This document shows, piece by piece, positions 24,188 through 36,384 of a stretch of 64,000 nt of DNA. This stretch comes from Plantago elongata (Eukaryota > Streptophyta > Magnoliopsida > Lamiales > Plantaginaceae). The stretch is from NCBI GenBank assembly GCA_036897095.1, contig JAYMSP010000063.1:1-64000 (forward strand), read 5' to 3'. The translations under genes and the position numbers were made by a program. Under the pieces are notes generated by a model. It worked only from the letters and a program-made list of their open reading frames with translations. It was not told the origin of the DNA and did no database searches. The first letter of the stretch is position 1. Each line of letters starts with the position of its first letter.

Positions 24188-24644
24188 GGAACGAGAAATT
24201 ATGTTTTATCATTTATACGAGCTCAGAAAAATATAACATCATTTTGAGAAATGCAAATAGTGACATACTAACATAGCCATGTAGCCAGCTTCAGGAAGTA
24301 ATCAAAGACTTTACATGTTTTGAATAATATATGATCGCCACTTGTTCATAACCCAACCTCCAATACTAAATGGTGATTCAAAAACTATGGTTGTGAGAGG
24401 GACGGTAAGTGAGAGAGATTGCCATGCTTCAGCTCATTTTATTTTCAGAGGTCGAAGACATTGAATGGTGTATCAGGATCTCAATCAAGTGTAGCTTCTT
24501 CCAAGTAGTATCCAGATTGCTTCTTTTGGAAACGTTATCAGTCAACTTTCCACTACAACTATACTAAAGTTCAACAACAAAACAAATAATATGAAGTGTT
24601 AGTTTGCAGTAAAATTGAACAAAAAACATGAAACGAAAATATAT

Positions 24645-25190
24645 GTATTCAAACTTGTGGTTTGCGTCTATTCGAGTTTGCAGTTGTTGACTTGTTGGTT
24701 GTCGTGTTCAAAGTTAATGTATTTCATGACTATGTATTTGCTTTCCGGTGGATCATACTTTTTAAACAATTGGGACTTCAGCTTGCATAGAACATCATTA
24801 AACTTGAAAACAACTTCCTCCTGATCATCATAAAGCTTTTGGAAACAGTGCTTCATAACTCATTTCTTATAACGAGGATGAAGTATTAAAGAAAAAGCAA
24901 ATAGAGTATTGTAATCTTGAATAAACTGAACCAATGCTTATCAAATTTATCCTTCATACTTTTGCTATGGTATGTAGTTCCCAATCTTCAATTTTACCTA
25001 ACTCCTTCAAGAGCATTGTGATCCTCCAAACATTCTCAAGATACAAATTTACTGTTGAGTAATCGCAACCAGAAAACAAATTCGTTATGTCAGCAAAAGG
25101 ATTCTAACACATCTCGAAATTGTTCAACCATGAGCCATTCAATTTCACATGGAATGTACCTATATGCAGAATTAGAAGAGTTGAGGTCTA
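24645..25190 (-). pseudogene. hAT-family transposase relic (RICESLEEPER-like C-terminal part)
   Basis: On the minus strand, translation gives a series of motifs in the order found in plant hAT transposases: a segment like EIEWLMVEQFRDVLESF, then ITNLFSGCDYSTVNLYLENVW, MKDKFDKHW, LSLILHPRYKK and CFQKLYDD. The blocks LFSGS.Y.TAN.Y, M..KFDKYW and LDPRYK are characteristic of the DUF4413 and catalytic-fold region. The reading needs at least three frame changes or stop bypasses, and the N-terminal BED finger and the C-terminal dimerisation region were not found. It is a dead fragment. Confidence 0.7.
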
Positions 25191-25199
25191 CAAAAACAA

Positions 25200-26700
25200 C
25201 ACGGTAAAAGAGAGCTATATGTCACGGGATAAAACTCTAATGCGTATGAAAAACTTAACCCGTGCGACTAACTAGTAAGCCTTTTACCAGAGTGCGAAAA
25301 GTGTATATGAAGAGTGTAGTAGAGAGTTTGGAAGTTTGCAATAACACTTATTTGCTTTATGGTTCAAAATGGGGTGGCCAAATGCCTATTTATATAAGTT
25401 CACACCTCATTTAGAGAAGAGTGACGATCCTTCTAGGCAATTCTATGTCTAAATCTATTTACTACTTACATTCTCTACAAGCTTATTTCCCTACTATGTA
25501 CAAGAACTATCTAGAGAATTTACATCTCCATGGCTTATGAATCATCTAGATAATTCCTACATGGACTTGATTATTGGGCTTGACCGCGCAGATGAATCGG
25601 GTCGTGACATCTATCTATCTACTATGAAGTAAGTGGAGTTCCACCTAGTAGGAACATCAAGGCGCAATCCCTTAACCTCATTAATATTTGAATTTGTGAC
25701 ACTTTGTACTGAAAATTGAGAAATTAGTTTGCAATTGAAGTTCTCCAAGTGCGGAAAGTTTAATTATATTATTACATTTAATAATAATTATATTTCTAAT
25801 TTAGTCCGAAGTGAAAAGAATCCTCGATTTGTCTCTGGATTATATAAACAATGTAACCAATCAACGTTTTTCACTACTTTTTTTTTTTTTTACCTTGAAT
25901 TTACTAGTAATTCTTCAATTCTTGCACTCTTGAGACTGAGTCGATCTCTTTATCATTTACTTTAGGTAGAAATTTATGAATTTTCAATCTAGGCTATATT
26001 CTCTTCAATTAAAATTTATTAAATTAAATTGAATTAAACTGAAGCGATTTTAAATTGAATAAAACAAAGTCCTGATCATGCGACATACCCTTTAAAATTT
26101 GGAAATAAGTTAAAGGAGCATATCAACTTACCCTCTAATGGGATTTCTCATCATTTTCAGGAAGAAGACGTTACCTAGAGAAGACAAGACTAATTTGAAA
26201 TGAGAATAGTTTACTAATATCGGTAAACCTGAATTGGCTAGTCAAACTAATTCAAATTCAATAGTGATTGATGAGCAGATTGATATGTTCGAGCTGAGAT
26301 TACAGTTGACAGGAAAAAGAAAAGACTTCATGTGATCCAAACTGCTAGCTGCTCGAACTTAATTTGAATTTATTCTTATCACTGCCAGAACAGAACATGA
26401 CAGGGCACACTGTGTCTTTTAGTCATGTGTTCTTACAGGCCACAATCACAAGAAATAAAATTCATGTTCATGAATGATGAACAAAATTAAACTGAAACGA
26501 AAATGTATAGATTTATGAACACATAACAAAAAGACTTGTAAAAGTAAAACTAAGCATTCGATTCACCGAATAATAATGTATCAAAGTGAAGAAGATCGAT
26601 CAATGATATAATGTCATCAATCAATATTTAAAAAATTGTGATCTCTACCAGTCCACAACAACCAAACAGTTTAATTCTCCCAATACAAAAGAGAGAAGAG
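25200..26700. other. Intergenic DNA, nothing recognised
   Basis: Includes a moderately GC-rich segment near 25370-25650 that may be part of the hAT element flank. No gene or RNA was recognised. The end is the 3' flank of the DUF3511 gene. Confidence 0.35.
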
Positions 26701-26708
26701 AAATGATA

Positions 26709-27053
26709 CTAGTAACCATGGATAATCTCAGAGCATTTATTCTTGATCCAGCGAAATCCGTTCCGAATAGAAGCCTTGACCCGACCCTCAACGCTGTAAG
26801 CTTTGTACCTTGCTATCCTCTTCCGCCTCTTCATCTCTGAATCCCCGCTGCTACCGAATCCCCACGGCTTCGGTGCCACCCGATTCTGAGCGATTGCCGG
26901 TGGCGAAGCAGCTGCGACAGTCGTAGAATTAGTGGCGTTGTAAATGATCATCTGGTTACTGTTGTTGTAGTTGTAGGCTCCTCCTCGACCACTCACGATG
27001 TCCATTCTTCTTTCTCCTCCGCCACGAAAACTTGGCCTACCACTATCTTCCAT
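26709..27053 (-). CDS. DUF3511 family protein (small plant-specific basic protein)
   Basis: A single-exon gene of 114 residues. The N-terminal half is low-complexity (Gly/Arg-rich, then YNYNNSNQ and an Ala/Pro stretch). The C-terminal half, from about residue 63, is the conserved DUF3511 domain: KPWGFGSSGDSEMKRRKRIA, then RYKAYSVEGRVKASIRNGFRW and a short tail with KCSE. The domain is strongly basic, which would suit a nucleic-acid or membrane-surface role, but no function is established for the family. The start is the first ATG in frame and is preceded on the minus strand by a run of CAG triplets. No introns are needed, as is usual for the family. Confidence 0.85.
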   Translation of the reverse strand: MEDSGRPSFRGGGERRMDIVSGRGGAYNYNNSNQMIIYNATNSTTVAAASPPAIAQNRVAPKPWGFGSSGDSEMKRRKRIARYKAYSVEGRVKASIRNGFRWIKNKCSEIIHGY

Positions 27054-27059
27054 TTGCTG

Positions 27060-28550
27060 CTGCTGCTGCTTTTTTAGAGAGAGATATCGATGTCTTAACG
27101 ACGTGCAACAGAGTAAACCTCCTTTTCTTTTGTTTTAGAATAGAGGATTCGATGAGTTAAAGACTTAAAGTTAACTTTAATACCATATCTCCTGTATGGA
27201 TAATGGATGCCACATTTGCGAATCTTAGCATATTACTATGGACAATTACATCAATTACAAATTTACAACGCGGGACACTCATTTACCAATTGTGTTATTT
27301 TGGGTTTCCACAAGGTACGTACCGGTACCACTACTCTAATCGAACATGATCAAATTCCTTTTTCAAGTAACGTATTTTTTATATTCAAAAACATTTCACA
27401 ATTCATATACTTAAAGTCTCACTTAATCAAACTTGAGCTTTATCAATTGTGACATTGTTACAACTAATGCACCGTGTATTGGTCTTTTTATCCGTTAAAT
27501 TTACAGAATAAAAAGAAAATAGAGGATTGCAAATCTAGAATTATTAATGATTTCTTTAAATCTTGCGTACCTATAAAAGAAATATGAGAGAATTAGAGGT
27601 GAAATCAAATTTACTACAATATATTTTTAATGATTTTTGAGACTCATAATTATCATTTTGTAATTGAAAACTATCTAATTAAAGTACTAACGGTGTGTTT
27701 GAGTAAGTTTTGTTAGAGGCTTATTGAGAAAAACTTATATTTTTATGAAATGACCGATTTATCAATGAAAACATATGTTATCAATATTATTGTCTTTTCA
27801 TGTGTACAATAAAAATAATATGTTAACAATATAGACATTGTGATTAATAACGATGATGTATATTTTACAACATTGGTCGCTTTACATAAATAATTGTTTT
27901 TTTGGAAATTTCATGTAAAAATGTTGTGAGTGAGATATGGATGTAATTGATTTATGAATATAAAATACAAAATTTTAAAGTATTCCCAATATATATCCAC
28001 CTAAAAAGAAAAAGGTTTTCTGAATTTTCTTTTCTTACATTGACAGTTTGGTCCAGTTTTAAAAATGTGATAGGATGTAATTAGGAATATTTTGTACGAG
28101 TTGACTGCATCATATGATGGTCCTAGATCATATGATGGAGAATAGTACAAATTTAATTATTTTGTTAACTTATTACTAAACAGGTATCCAATGATGAACT
28201 AGATGGGTTCACATATGTTTTTTCTGATTATATGTGCATATCTTATAAAGTAACTGCATGACTAGGTTCTATGCCTTGTAAATGTAAAATTGTTACCGGG
28301 AGAGTAAGCCCTTAAAAATTACGTCATTTTAGTTACACATTTACATAGTTATATGTAACAAATACTAGTATGAAACTAAAAAAAAAGTTCCACTACTATT
28401 TTCTAGAATGCTAACCAATCAAATGCAATCTAATAACACTTTATAAATCATCTCTATTAGACGTACGAATTCCCTATCCGAAGATGTGAGGGTAGAAGAA
28501 GAGAATCATGTCACCATGCCACATGGTCAGACACGTGTTGCTCATGTTTT
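27060..28550. other. AT-rich intergenic DNA, nothing recognised
   Basis: A (CTG)5 triplet run lies at 27056-27070 just upstream of the DUF3511 start. The remainder is AT-rich with no recognised gene. Its far end may contain the 3' UTR and tail of the LINE relic on the minus strand. Confidence 0.35.
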
Positions 28551-28555
28551 TCATT

Positions 28556-29965
28556 TTAAGAACCAATCACAGGTATTATATCATGTAGGAAAATAAGAAG
28601 TACAATTGGAGCACATCTCTTTCTAACAGCACGACGAGCCAGTTTATGAGCTAACTTGTTTTTGCCACTCAGAATATAAAGTAAACTAAAAGCAGGAAAA
28701 AACACAGCTAATCTACGAATGTCTGACAAAACAGGTTCAACAAATGCAAAATCAAAGTCTGACTCATTAAATAAAGACACTAGCGAGAGGCAATCAGTGT
28801 AAACTCAAACATTGTCCCCTCCTTGAAGAATCGCCACTGAACTGTAGCACGAATAGCATAGACCTCGGCACTTTGTGGCGACAAAGGGAAAGAGACGATC
28901 TCCTGTCTCCTAGCAAACAACCCATCATGCATCCAAACCCCATAACCAATCCCCACCCGTGCCCCATCATCAGAGAAGGCTGAATCAACATTAATGCGCA
29001 CAACCCCCTCCTCGGGCAACACTGTAGTCGCCAACTCTTCCTCCCCTCCTTCCTCCGTAGGTGCCCCATCTTCCCGTGCCAAGTGCCCTATGTCGCGCCC
29101 CTCTTCTCCTCCCGCAACTCAATAACCTTTCGGGCTGCAGCTGCATCTAAGATCTCCTTCCTCTCTATCATGAAGTGGCGGACAAATTGTATCAATTCCA
29201 GAGATGAGTCCGCCACTTCCTCGTGAACCACCTGATTGCGGTGATGCCATAAGTCCCAAACCACTGTCATCGCCAACTCCCACTCTTTCCGATCCAGGTT
29301 AGCATGTAGTTTCCTCACCTATTCTTCAACAATATCAATAGGTGAACCCCAAAGGGAAAATGCAAGTCCGCTCAAAGCCCAAACATGTCTAGAGAAAGTG
29401 CACTCCTTGATCCTATGCAACACCGACTCCTCCCCTGACTTGCAAACCGGACAGGTTGCTACAATTGTAACCTTACACCTACGCAACTGAATCATCGTAG
29501 GTACAACATACCGGACCAGGTGCCAAATACAGATCTTGATCTTCCCAGGTAACTTTTTCCAAAGGAACCTCCAATTCCCGGTGCTCCTAGTCGAAGGGCC
29601 ACCACCTGCGCGATCCTCCTGTTGAAGATCGAGTACCTGTCGAGCCTTATAATACCCAACCTTGACCGTATACACCCCATTAGAAGTTGAGGGCCAGAAC
29701 AACTTGTTAGGGAGCGGTTCCTCACAGAGAGTAATACTACGAATCAGGGCCCCATCTTCGTCCGTGCACCAATTGGATATGATCTGCATATCCCAATTCC
29801 GATCACCCCTAATAAACTCCGAGACCTTCGTCTCAGTAGGTACCCCTGTATGTCGCCTATTGCACCTCCAAATCCGTCCCTAGGCAGACACATATCGCGC
29901 CACAGTCTAATATCAATGTCACGCCCCGAGACCACACCATGGGTCCCGCTACATTTAATATTCAT
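28556..29965 (-). pseudogene. LINE (L1-type) relic: 3' end of ORF2 with zf-RVT and RNase H domains
   Basis: A 5'-truncated non-LTR retrotransposon. From 29965 downward: a segment with LWRDMCLPRDGFGGAIGDIQG (the linker after the reverse transcriptase), then the zinc-binding RVT domain (WKKLPGKIKICIWHL, CPVCKSGEESVLHRIKEC, HVW), a linker (WDLWHHRNQVVHEE) and an RNase H-like RVT_3 domain with its acidic residues in INVDSAF, AEVYAIRA and YTDCLSLV. It ends NKLAHKLARRAV and a stop at 28556. The zf-RVT part is open for 156 codons. Frame changes near 29745, 29320 and 28800 break the rest. The reverse transcriptase and endonuclease are absent. Confidence 0.85.
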
Positions 29966-30603
29966 TTAATAACATATCCACTACTCTGCCCGTTGGCGTG
30001 ACCGGCCGTGTGAAACTTCCCCCGTCCACACGAAGCCTTATCCACCTGTCAGTCTCGCAGACAAATATCATAATGTAAAGAGCCAACCACAGGGCTAGTA
30101 TGATTTTATTATTTTTTTTGTCAAACAAAATTTACATCAGAGTTTTAGCGAAAGTATTTTCAAAACAATATACAGGCGAGTGGCTACTGGTATCAACATA
30201 TCTACAAACCAAAAGTACGACATATCCAAACCTCAACTACATGTTAATATTTTACGGCCAAAAATACAAAGTCTTACTGTACAAAAAGACTAGTAGCTTC
30301 TAAAAGCCCGCCTCGTCAACAAATGGTGCTTCTTGGACGTCCAACTAACTCCTGTCTAATGTACAAAGTTCAAGGGTGAATTTCATAATACACAATGCCC
30401 GGATGAAGTAATTGCAATCAACAGATGTTCATACAATTCAACACATGCATGTAAAAGTCACAACATGGATTTACAAACATTTACACAATTTTCAAAACAC
30501 GTTAGCTCACTCAAACATATGTTGCGGCCACTAGTTTAACTGTGGTGGCAACAGAGAGTCTAGGACATATTCCTTGATCAGAGGAATTAATCACAAGTAC
30601 TCA

Positions 30604-30726
30604 GCGTCACAAAGACAAAGCGTCATAAAGACGGTATCACAAAGACAATGCGTCACAAAGACAGTATCACGTAGACAGGCGTCACAAATACAAAGCGTCA
30701 TAAAGACGGCGTCAGAAAGACAAATC
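30604..30726. repeat. Minisatellite of 14-16-bp units (gcgtcacaaagaca)
   Basis: About eight head-to-tail units alternate between gcgtcacaaagacaaa and gcgtcataaagacggt forms, suggesting a dimeric period near 31 bp. No coding potential. Confidence 0.8.
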
Positions 30727-31262
30727 ACCAACATATAGGAGAGCTACCATTTATCCATGCTTTTCATAAAATGTTTCACACACGTCACATGCATCAGAAA
30801 CCATATTTTCGGGAGACGCACATAACTTGATCCTCAGTGAATAAAATAATATTATATCAAGTCCCGTCGCTTGATATAATATTGACAGTTATCAAATCAC
30901 AATTATAAAACAGTTATTTTCACAAAAACCAATAAAGGCAAGGTATTATGAAGATTCGACCCATACTTGGTTTAGATGCTCGCTTATTCTCAAGATCGCC
31001 TAATTCGTCGGCTAGTTAATTACCTACATTAGTAGAAATGTCGTTAACATCTTTAACCGACCGTCAGACAACTTTTCTATGCTGGAATTAACTCCTTTTT
31101 GTAAATTAATGTACCAAGGGTATCTTCGTCATTTTACGATCACTGCTTATGAATCAACATATTTGTTAATGTTTAACCTTATGTTTACTTTTTCAGACAT
31201 TTGTTGAATATCTTTTGATACGTTGTAAAATCACATAATTAAAATACCTACAAAATGTTACA

Positions 31263-31330
31263 GCCGGGACTCGAATCCTAGACCTCACGCAGAACAGACA
31301 CCTTACTCACGAGCTACTGACCACTTAGGC
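31263..31330 (-). repeat. tRNA-like / SINE-head sequence
   Basis: On the minus strand the segment reads GCCTAAGTGGTCAGTAGCTC and so on to a GGATTCGAGTCCC box. TGGTCAGTAGCTCGTGAG resembles an RNA polymerase III A box and GGATTCGAGTCC resembles the B box (GGTTCGANTCC), about 30 bases apart as in tRNA-derived SINEs. The ends do not pair as an acceptor stem, so it is not a working tRNA gene. No poly(A) tail or target duplication was identified. Confidence 0.4.
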
Positions 31331-32019
31331 AGGTTGATTATTTGCTCAAGATATCACTAGTCAATTTTATCAAACTTGCAGTCATTTTAGTGGCTGGCCT
31401 TGGAGAGCATAAAGAGGGCATACAAACCAACAACCGCAGATACACAAGCGTAGATTAGATCGAATTTGACTATAGTGACAAGCCACATACATATTGACCC
31501 CAGTTCACCCACAATCGAATGCAGTAGTCCACCAACAGTCATACAGAGCGACACAAGGCTGCATCTAGGACTCACAGAAACCCAGTCACAACCAATTCGA
31601 ACATCACAAGGAAGGAGATAGAAATGGAGTAACACATCACAGGAACCTTTCTACCAAAAGACGGACAAGGAAATAAGAGCAGAACCTCGACTGGCATAAA
31701 TCAGCAAATTAGAGCACAACAAGGTTTGAGATCGACAACACATTACAGACACACAGTTCAACAGAGAAGGCAGAGCATCACGAACAACTACACAGACGTA
31801 GTCGAAAGTCAGAAGTCGAAAAACAGAAGAAAATAAAGCACGATTGATAGTGAACATGGCACGACTAAAGAACTGTAAAACCAACTCGATTCAAACACTC
31901 AATTTGAATTTCAGCAAAGACCAAAATAGCTACACAAAACCCCACCCAGAAATCGAATCGAGAAGGGAATGCTTACCGGAACAAAATAAGAGCGAGCAAG
32001 ATTGCGAATTGAAGAGAGG

Positions 32020-32400
32020 TGGCAGTGGTGGTGGCGGAAACGGCGGAGCTGGATCGACCGGTGGTGATGATGACGATTGGTGGGTCGAACGATGGAGGAG
32101 ACATTGATGGTGATGTACTATTGTGTGGTGGTTTCCGGTGATTTGAGAGGAAATGGTGGGGAATGATGGTGATGAAACACTCGTGGTGGAGGTGGCAACC
32201 GGAGGTGGAGGAGGTGCGGGAGGCCGACAGTGGTGGTGACGTCGAATCGAAGGTGTGGTGCTGGCGATTGGCATCGCGAATGAAGCGAGGTGGAGGGACA
32301 GTTGAAGATACGACATTGGTGGTGACTGGTAGCTAGTGACGATCGTAGTGGTGGAGTCGTCAGTGATGGTGGTGGGCGGAGGGTGAGAGGTCATGGAGGC
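32020..32400. repeat. GGT/GGA-rich low-complexity stretch
   Basis: G-rich on the plus strand (ggtggtggc, ggaggtggagg, gatggtgg). The 169-codon minus-strand frame over it is a Pro/Ser/His/Thr-rich translation without domains or signal features; I reject it as a gene. Composition is like 8865-9320. Confidence 0.5.
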
Positions 32401-33420
32401 TGACCGTTGGTGAAGAAGAAGTCGAGGAAAAAGAAACAAAGAAATAATCGTGAAGTAGATGGAGTCGGTCAGATTAGGTTTCCTCTTTATTTTAATTTCT
32501 TGTCCTTTCTAATATCTATTTAATTGTCCAACTTAGTAGGTTTACTTAACATATTAATTAATTGAATCAACACATGAATTTATTTGTATCAAGTCATGTT
32601 ATTCACTTCTTCGTTTGATAATTCATGCGTCTAAGGTTTCTTCATATAATTTTAAATTGTTCTGACATGCTACGCTCTTTAAAATCTTTATGTATTTATT
32701 TCTTTATTGATTAACCATTCGTCAGATGACTTCAAAGACGTAATTTAATTTGAATCCTAGATAGACTCAATTCTAAAAGTTATCTTAAATTTTAATTCAC
32801 CTAAACTCCTTGGCGAACTAACAGTATACTAATTCGTCAAGAACTATACTCGAAATATTATTAAAATATTATGCTCGGATCCCGATCATTACAATCAGTA
32901 TTGAATTTGGTGTATTGAATTCGATTATGGGAGGGTCTATTTATAGTATCCAAGAGTTGCAACATGAATAGTTGTTCCTTTTCGCGAAAAGATCCCTACG
33001 AAAATAAAAATTTAATGTTTGAAATTTTCGTTTCGGTTACATCCTTTGACGAACGGTTAAACCGATTCGCTCAAATCGAACGGACAGAACCTTTCGCTAT
33101 TCAGACCAACCAATTGGACTGGGCCGGTTACATCATTGGGCTTGACCAAGCACAATATATTTCTGGCCCAAAAAGATAATACTCAACCCTAGACGGACCC
33201 CAGACCCTTGCCAGGGCCCGGCTGGAGGAGCCAGTCGGGTGCGTGTGAAGGTGCATCTAGGTCTTCCCTCCTTCAAAAGCATGGGTGCCCCAAGGGCCAA
33301 TCCCTTACCTCAATTCAATAGCTAATAACTAGCTCTTTCTTTCTCAATTTTAGTAATGTGGGACTTCACACCTTCCAACTCTTGACATTTCATATTCAAA
33401 TGCATCAACCAACACACTTT

Positions 33421-34560
33421 GAGCTTCAAGAACTCTTTCAACTTTCAATGAATTTTAGTTATTCTTTCTCAAGTGTCTTCTACTGCCATAATAGATTATT
33501 CACGATTAAGAAAACTCATTCCTAAACGTGTGGGCCCATTTAATTAAGGTGTAAAGTAATAGACTAGTCTCATTGTTAGTTACAATTCTTACATAGTATG
33601 CACAACTTTGTCTATTTCGATCAATTTTTCGGCATTTTTTTTAGGTTAAAACCTTGTAACATTATATAGTATATAAATACTCAGTAGTAGCAGCTAGGTT
33701 TCACCATGTAATTCACTTTGATCTCTGAAAATCAATACAACAACAATCTTCTTAATGTGTGCTTCTTGTTTATTAACATTCCCCTTTGCTCTTCACCTGA
33801 CCAACTCTACAATCTTACACATACTTTCGATACATTTTATTGTAAAATTTTGTCCATCGAACAATAATCTTTGTGATTGACCTTCAATCATACAACTTCT
33901 CCTTAGATGACTTGTATAAAGTGGAGTGAACATGTTCAAATTCTAAGCTTGATTACACAATCTACCAATTTCATGTCTACTGTATCAATAAACATCCCAA
34001 CTCTATCTAGTTAAATACTTGTATATATATAGAGACACACACACATGTTTGACTAACACGAATTAACTTACTCTACAACAATACATTGGAAAACCAAAGA
34101 AAAATTAAACGTAAAGCAGTAAAGCAATCCTATCTCTATTCAACATGAATGATCTCTTCTTTTTCTCCTTAATAAATCTTTTAACAAACACAAAAAAAGC
34201 AGACAGTGTTCTGGCTGTGAAATGCTTGTAAACAGATCTATGGTAGGTGTATCTCCCACAGCTGCAAATGTTGATCTCTTTTCCCCTTCCAGTACTCAGG
34301 CCGTCCTTAAACTCTTACTCATCTCCTTAAATATTCGACCTCACCTGAATATGCGGACACATAATTTAAATGTACTTGTCAGTTGTCGAAGGATATTATG
34401 TCAATGGCGAGAAATATGTTTCAGTTACACGGTTAATGATTACTAATTTTAATTTACTAGCTAGTTGTCTCGAAATTGTGCTGATAAGTTAGCTGATTAA
34501 GTTGAGCAAGTAGCGTGCACGCATAATGTATTATGTATGTACCTTGAAACACTGATGAAT
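33421..34560. other. Intergenic DNA with a possible LTR-like piece
   Basis: The stretch around 33690-33780 (tataaatactcagtagtagc, then gatctctgaaaatcaatacaacaac) resembles the promoter and 3' end of a short plant LTR, but I found no partner copy and no flanking duplication. Nothing else was recognised. Confidence 0.25.
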
Positions 34561-34569
34561 TTAAACGAT

Positions 34570-35133
34570 CTAAATTGTCCTCTGACGGTGATGGTAATTA
34601 GTGGCAGTGTTCTGAATCTGAATTTGCTTATAGAACTGCGCAATGAACGCCTCAGCCTTAGCATCAATCATGTCATCACCAGTAATCGCATCAAAAACCA
34701 TATCCGGATCAGCTTTCTCCTCATCTGAATCCACCAAATCCTGCAAACTGGATGCAGACGCAAACTGGCTCATTGTACCAGAGGAAGACAGTGCAGGAGA
34801 AGCCGGAGTGGTACCAAAATCTTCAATACTCTCAGACCTGACAATACTCGAAGACGGTGATGATGACTGGTCTATTTCATTGAGGTGCAGGGGACGTACA
34901 GACTCCACAAGATTCTTCCATTTACCGTTCATCATAGGTTCACTGCTGACTCTAGGGATCCTTTTTACCTCTTTTTCACCCTTTTTGCCACGCATCATTG
35001 ATACCGCAGCCTTGAAGAGGCTAAATGAGCCGCTCTTTTTCTTCATCTTGTCGTCATTTAGGGGTGGCTTCGCTTTGCCCTTGGTGTGATCGTCGACAAT
35101 TTTGAAATCATCATCACTAGCAGTTGTTGGCAT
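34570..35133 (-). CDS. DUF761 domain protein (cotton fibre-expressed type), copy 1
   Basis: A single-exon gene of 187 residues with a TATA box about 80 bases upstream. The N-terminus is MPTTASDDDFKIVDDHTKGK, then a basic Lys-rich part with FSLFKAAVSMMRGKKG and a Ser-rich middle. The C-terminal signature MIDAKAEAFIAQFYKQIQIQ (about 155-174) is the DUF761 motif (ID.KAE.FI..FY.Q...Q), often found at the end of small, largely disordered plant proteins that were first described as cotton fibre-expressed. Their biochemical role is not established; some respond to stress or hormones. A second DUF761 gene in the same orientation lies at 39136-39618 with a Ty1/copia fossil between them. Outside the motif the two proteins are not obviously alike. 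Confidence 0.85.
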   Translation of the reverse strand: MPTTASDDDFKIVDDHTKGKAKPPLNDDKMKKKSGSFSLFKAAVSMMRGKKGEKEVKRIPRVSSEPMMNGKWKNLVESVRPLHLNEIDQSSSPSSSIVRSESIEDFGTTPASPALSSSGTMSQFASASSLQDLVDSDEEKADPDMVFDAITGDDMIDAKAEAFIAQFYKQIQIQNTATNYHHRQRTI

Positions 35134-35211
35134 TTCTTGATTGTAATGTATGTACTGGTATTTGCCAACGAATTGATGAGGTCCGGTAAGCAGCGCGTAA
35201 GATGTATAAGG

Positions 35212-35220
35212 CTATATATA
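35212..35220 (-). promoter_or_regulatory. TATA box of DUF761 copy 1
   Basis: TATATATAG on the minus strand, 79-87 bases upstream of the ATG at 35133, a normal spacing for a plant core promoter. Confidence 0.55.
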
Positions 35221-35299
35221 AGCCCCTGCCTGCAAGTTGCAGGGCAGAAGAAGAAATGGTTTGGAAAATTGAGAAAGAAGAAGGTCTATTTAAATCTGT

Positions 35300-36380
35300 A
35301 TAAGTGATTTTGCGGGAAACAAGGGAAGGGGAAACAATTATGGTCATTGATAGTAAAAAGTTAGGAGTCTGTAATGCATTTGCGCCATTCAAACGTTTGG
35401 CTCAAACACGTTTGATTTCTTTTCTTTCTAATTTTCATAAATTTGGTTAAAAGTTGTTGTAATTAATTCAAAATATTTCAACAAATTTTCTCCGACTTAA
35501 TCTATTTTTAGTACTCTGCTTGGTCTAATTGGATGAATCCATGCTTATTTAGAGAGGGATTGATATATAAATAAAATTTAAAACATCTAGTTAAAAACAC
35601 CTAAATTTATATACTTAATTCAATTATTATTATTCATCACTATTTTTAATAGTATAATGGGTCACATCTGTCAGGGTACGAACCGCAACAACACTAAATA
35701 AGAACTAAACTTTTCAACCCTAAACCTGCTAAATCTCCCAGAACCTTTCCACCTGAGACAGACCTGAGATTGGGTTAAAAAAAATTTGGGGTGGGGGGAA
35801 GGGGGTTAGAATGGAAGACCCGATTTGATTATTGTTAAATTGGATAGAGACTTTACTCAAGAGTGAACTCTGCAATGATGTCAGGAATAGTGTAAGATAT
35901 GACATGACTTTGACATAGCTTAGTTATGGGGACTTGTGCTATATTTATAGCTAATTATGAGAAGTAGGAACTCATCATATTATGCCAAGTGTATGCCTTG
36001 AACCGTGACACCCATGCTTTGTTAAGTCATGGTCAATTAGGTTTGTCTCAACCCAATATCGTTAGATGGGTTTGAGGTTGAGGGGTAGCTTAGTCTTTTA
36101 CACTTCGGAGCTGCTATGCGGACCTAAGTGAGCTAGGATAGAGACTCGCTTGCGGACTAGGTTGATCCGAGAGAGGTATATGCAAAGCTTCCAAGCTAGA
36201 TTGCTATTTAATCCAGAGGCGTGCGCTTGGTCTTATAGTATTTGTAGGCGTACGTATGACCAATTGGTCGTTCGGTCCGTTTGGCATATGTGGACGTGTA
36301 AACTCCCTTTGTTCTCACACTTGAAGGTGAGAGGTCGGATATGTGGTAGAGGCGAGACGGACCATAGGTCCGTGTATTGT
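35300..36380. other. Upstream flank of DUF761 copy 1 and unassigned DNA
   Basis: A G-rich run (ggggtggggggaagggggtt) occurs at 35789-35808. The stretch near 36140-36380 is less AT-rich and abuts the copia fossil, but no domain was recognised. Confidence 0.3.
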
Positions 36381-36384
36381 GTCT

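Larger units (their letters stand above)
29966..33420. other. Unresolved repetitive block
   Basis: Begins with a GC-richer segment (gccccgagaccacaccatgg, cgttggcgtgaccggccgtg) and includes a minisatellite, a tRNA-like segment and a GGT-rich stretch, each listed separately. The right part (33180-33330) has another GC-rich piece (cagggcccggctggagg). I could not find matching terminal repeats or a domain-bearing frame, so the element type is open; a non-autonomous LTR-type or composite element is a guess. Confidence 0.35.

Noticed and set aside
30604-30726. CRISPR-like array
   Set aside because: Units are contiguous without unique spacers and the window is plant nuclear DNA; it is a minisatellite.
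31263-31330. Functional tRNA gene
   Set aside because: A- and B-box like words are present but the ends do not form an acceptor stem and no anticodon loop could be placed; treated as tRNA-derived sequence.
31930-32439. 169-codon Pro/Ser/His-rich minus-strand frame
   Set aside because: Arises from G-rich low-complexity DNA; lacks a signal peptide, domain or splice support.
33690-33790. Solo LTR of a copia element
   Set aside because: The promoter- and end-like words are suggestive, but no second copy, terminal TG...CA pair or flanking duplication was found.
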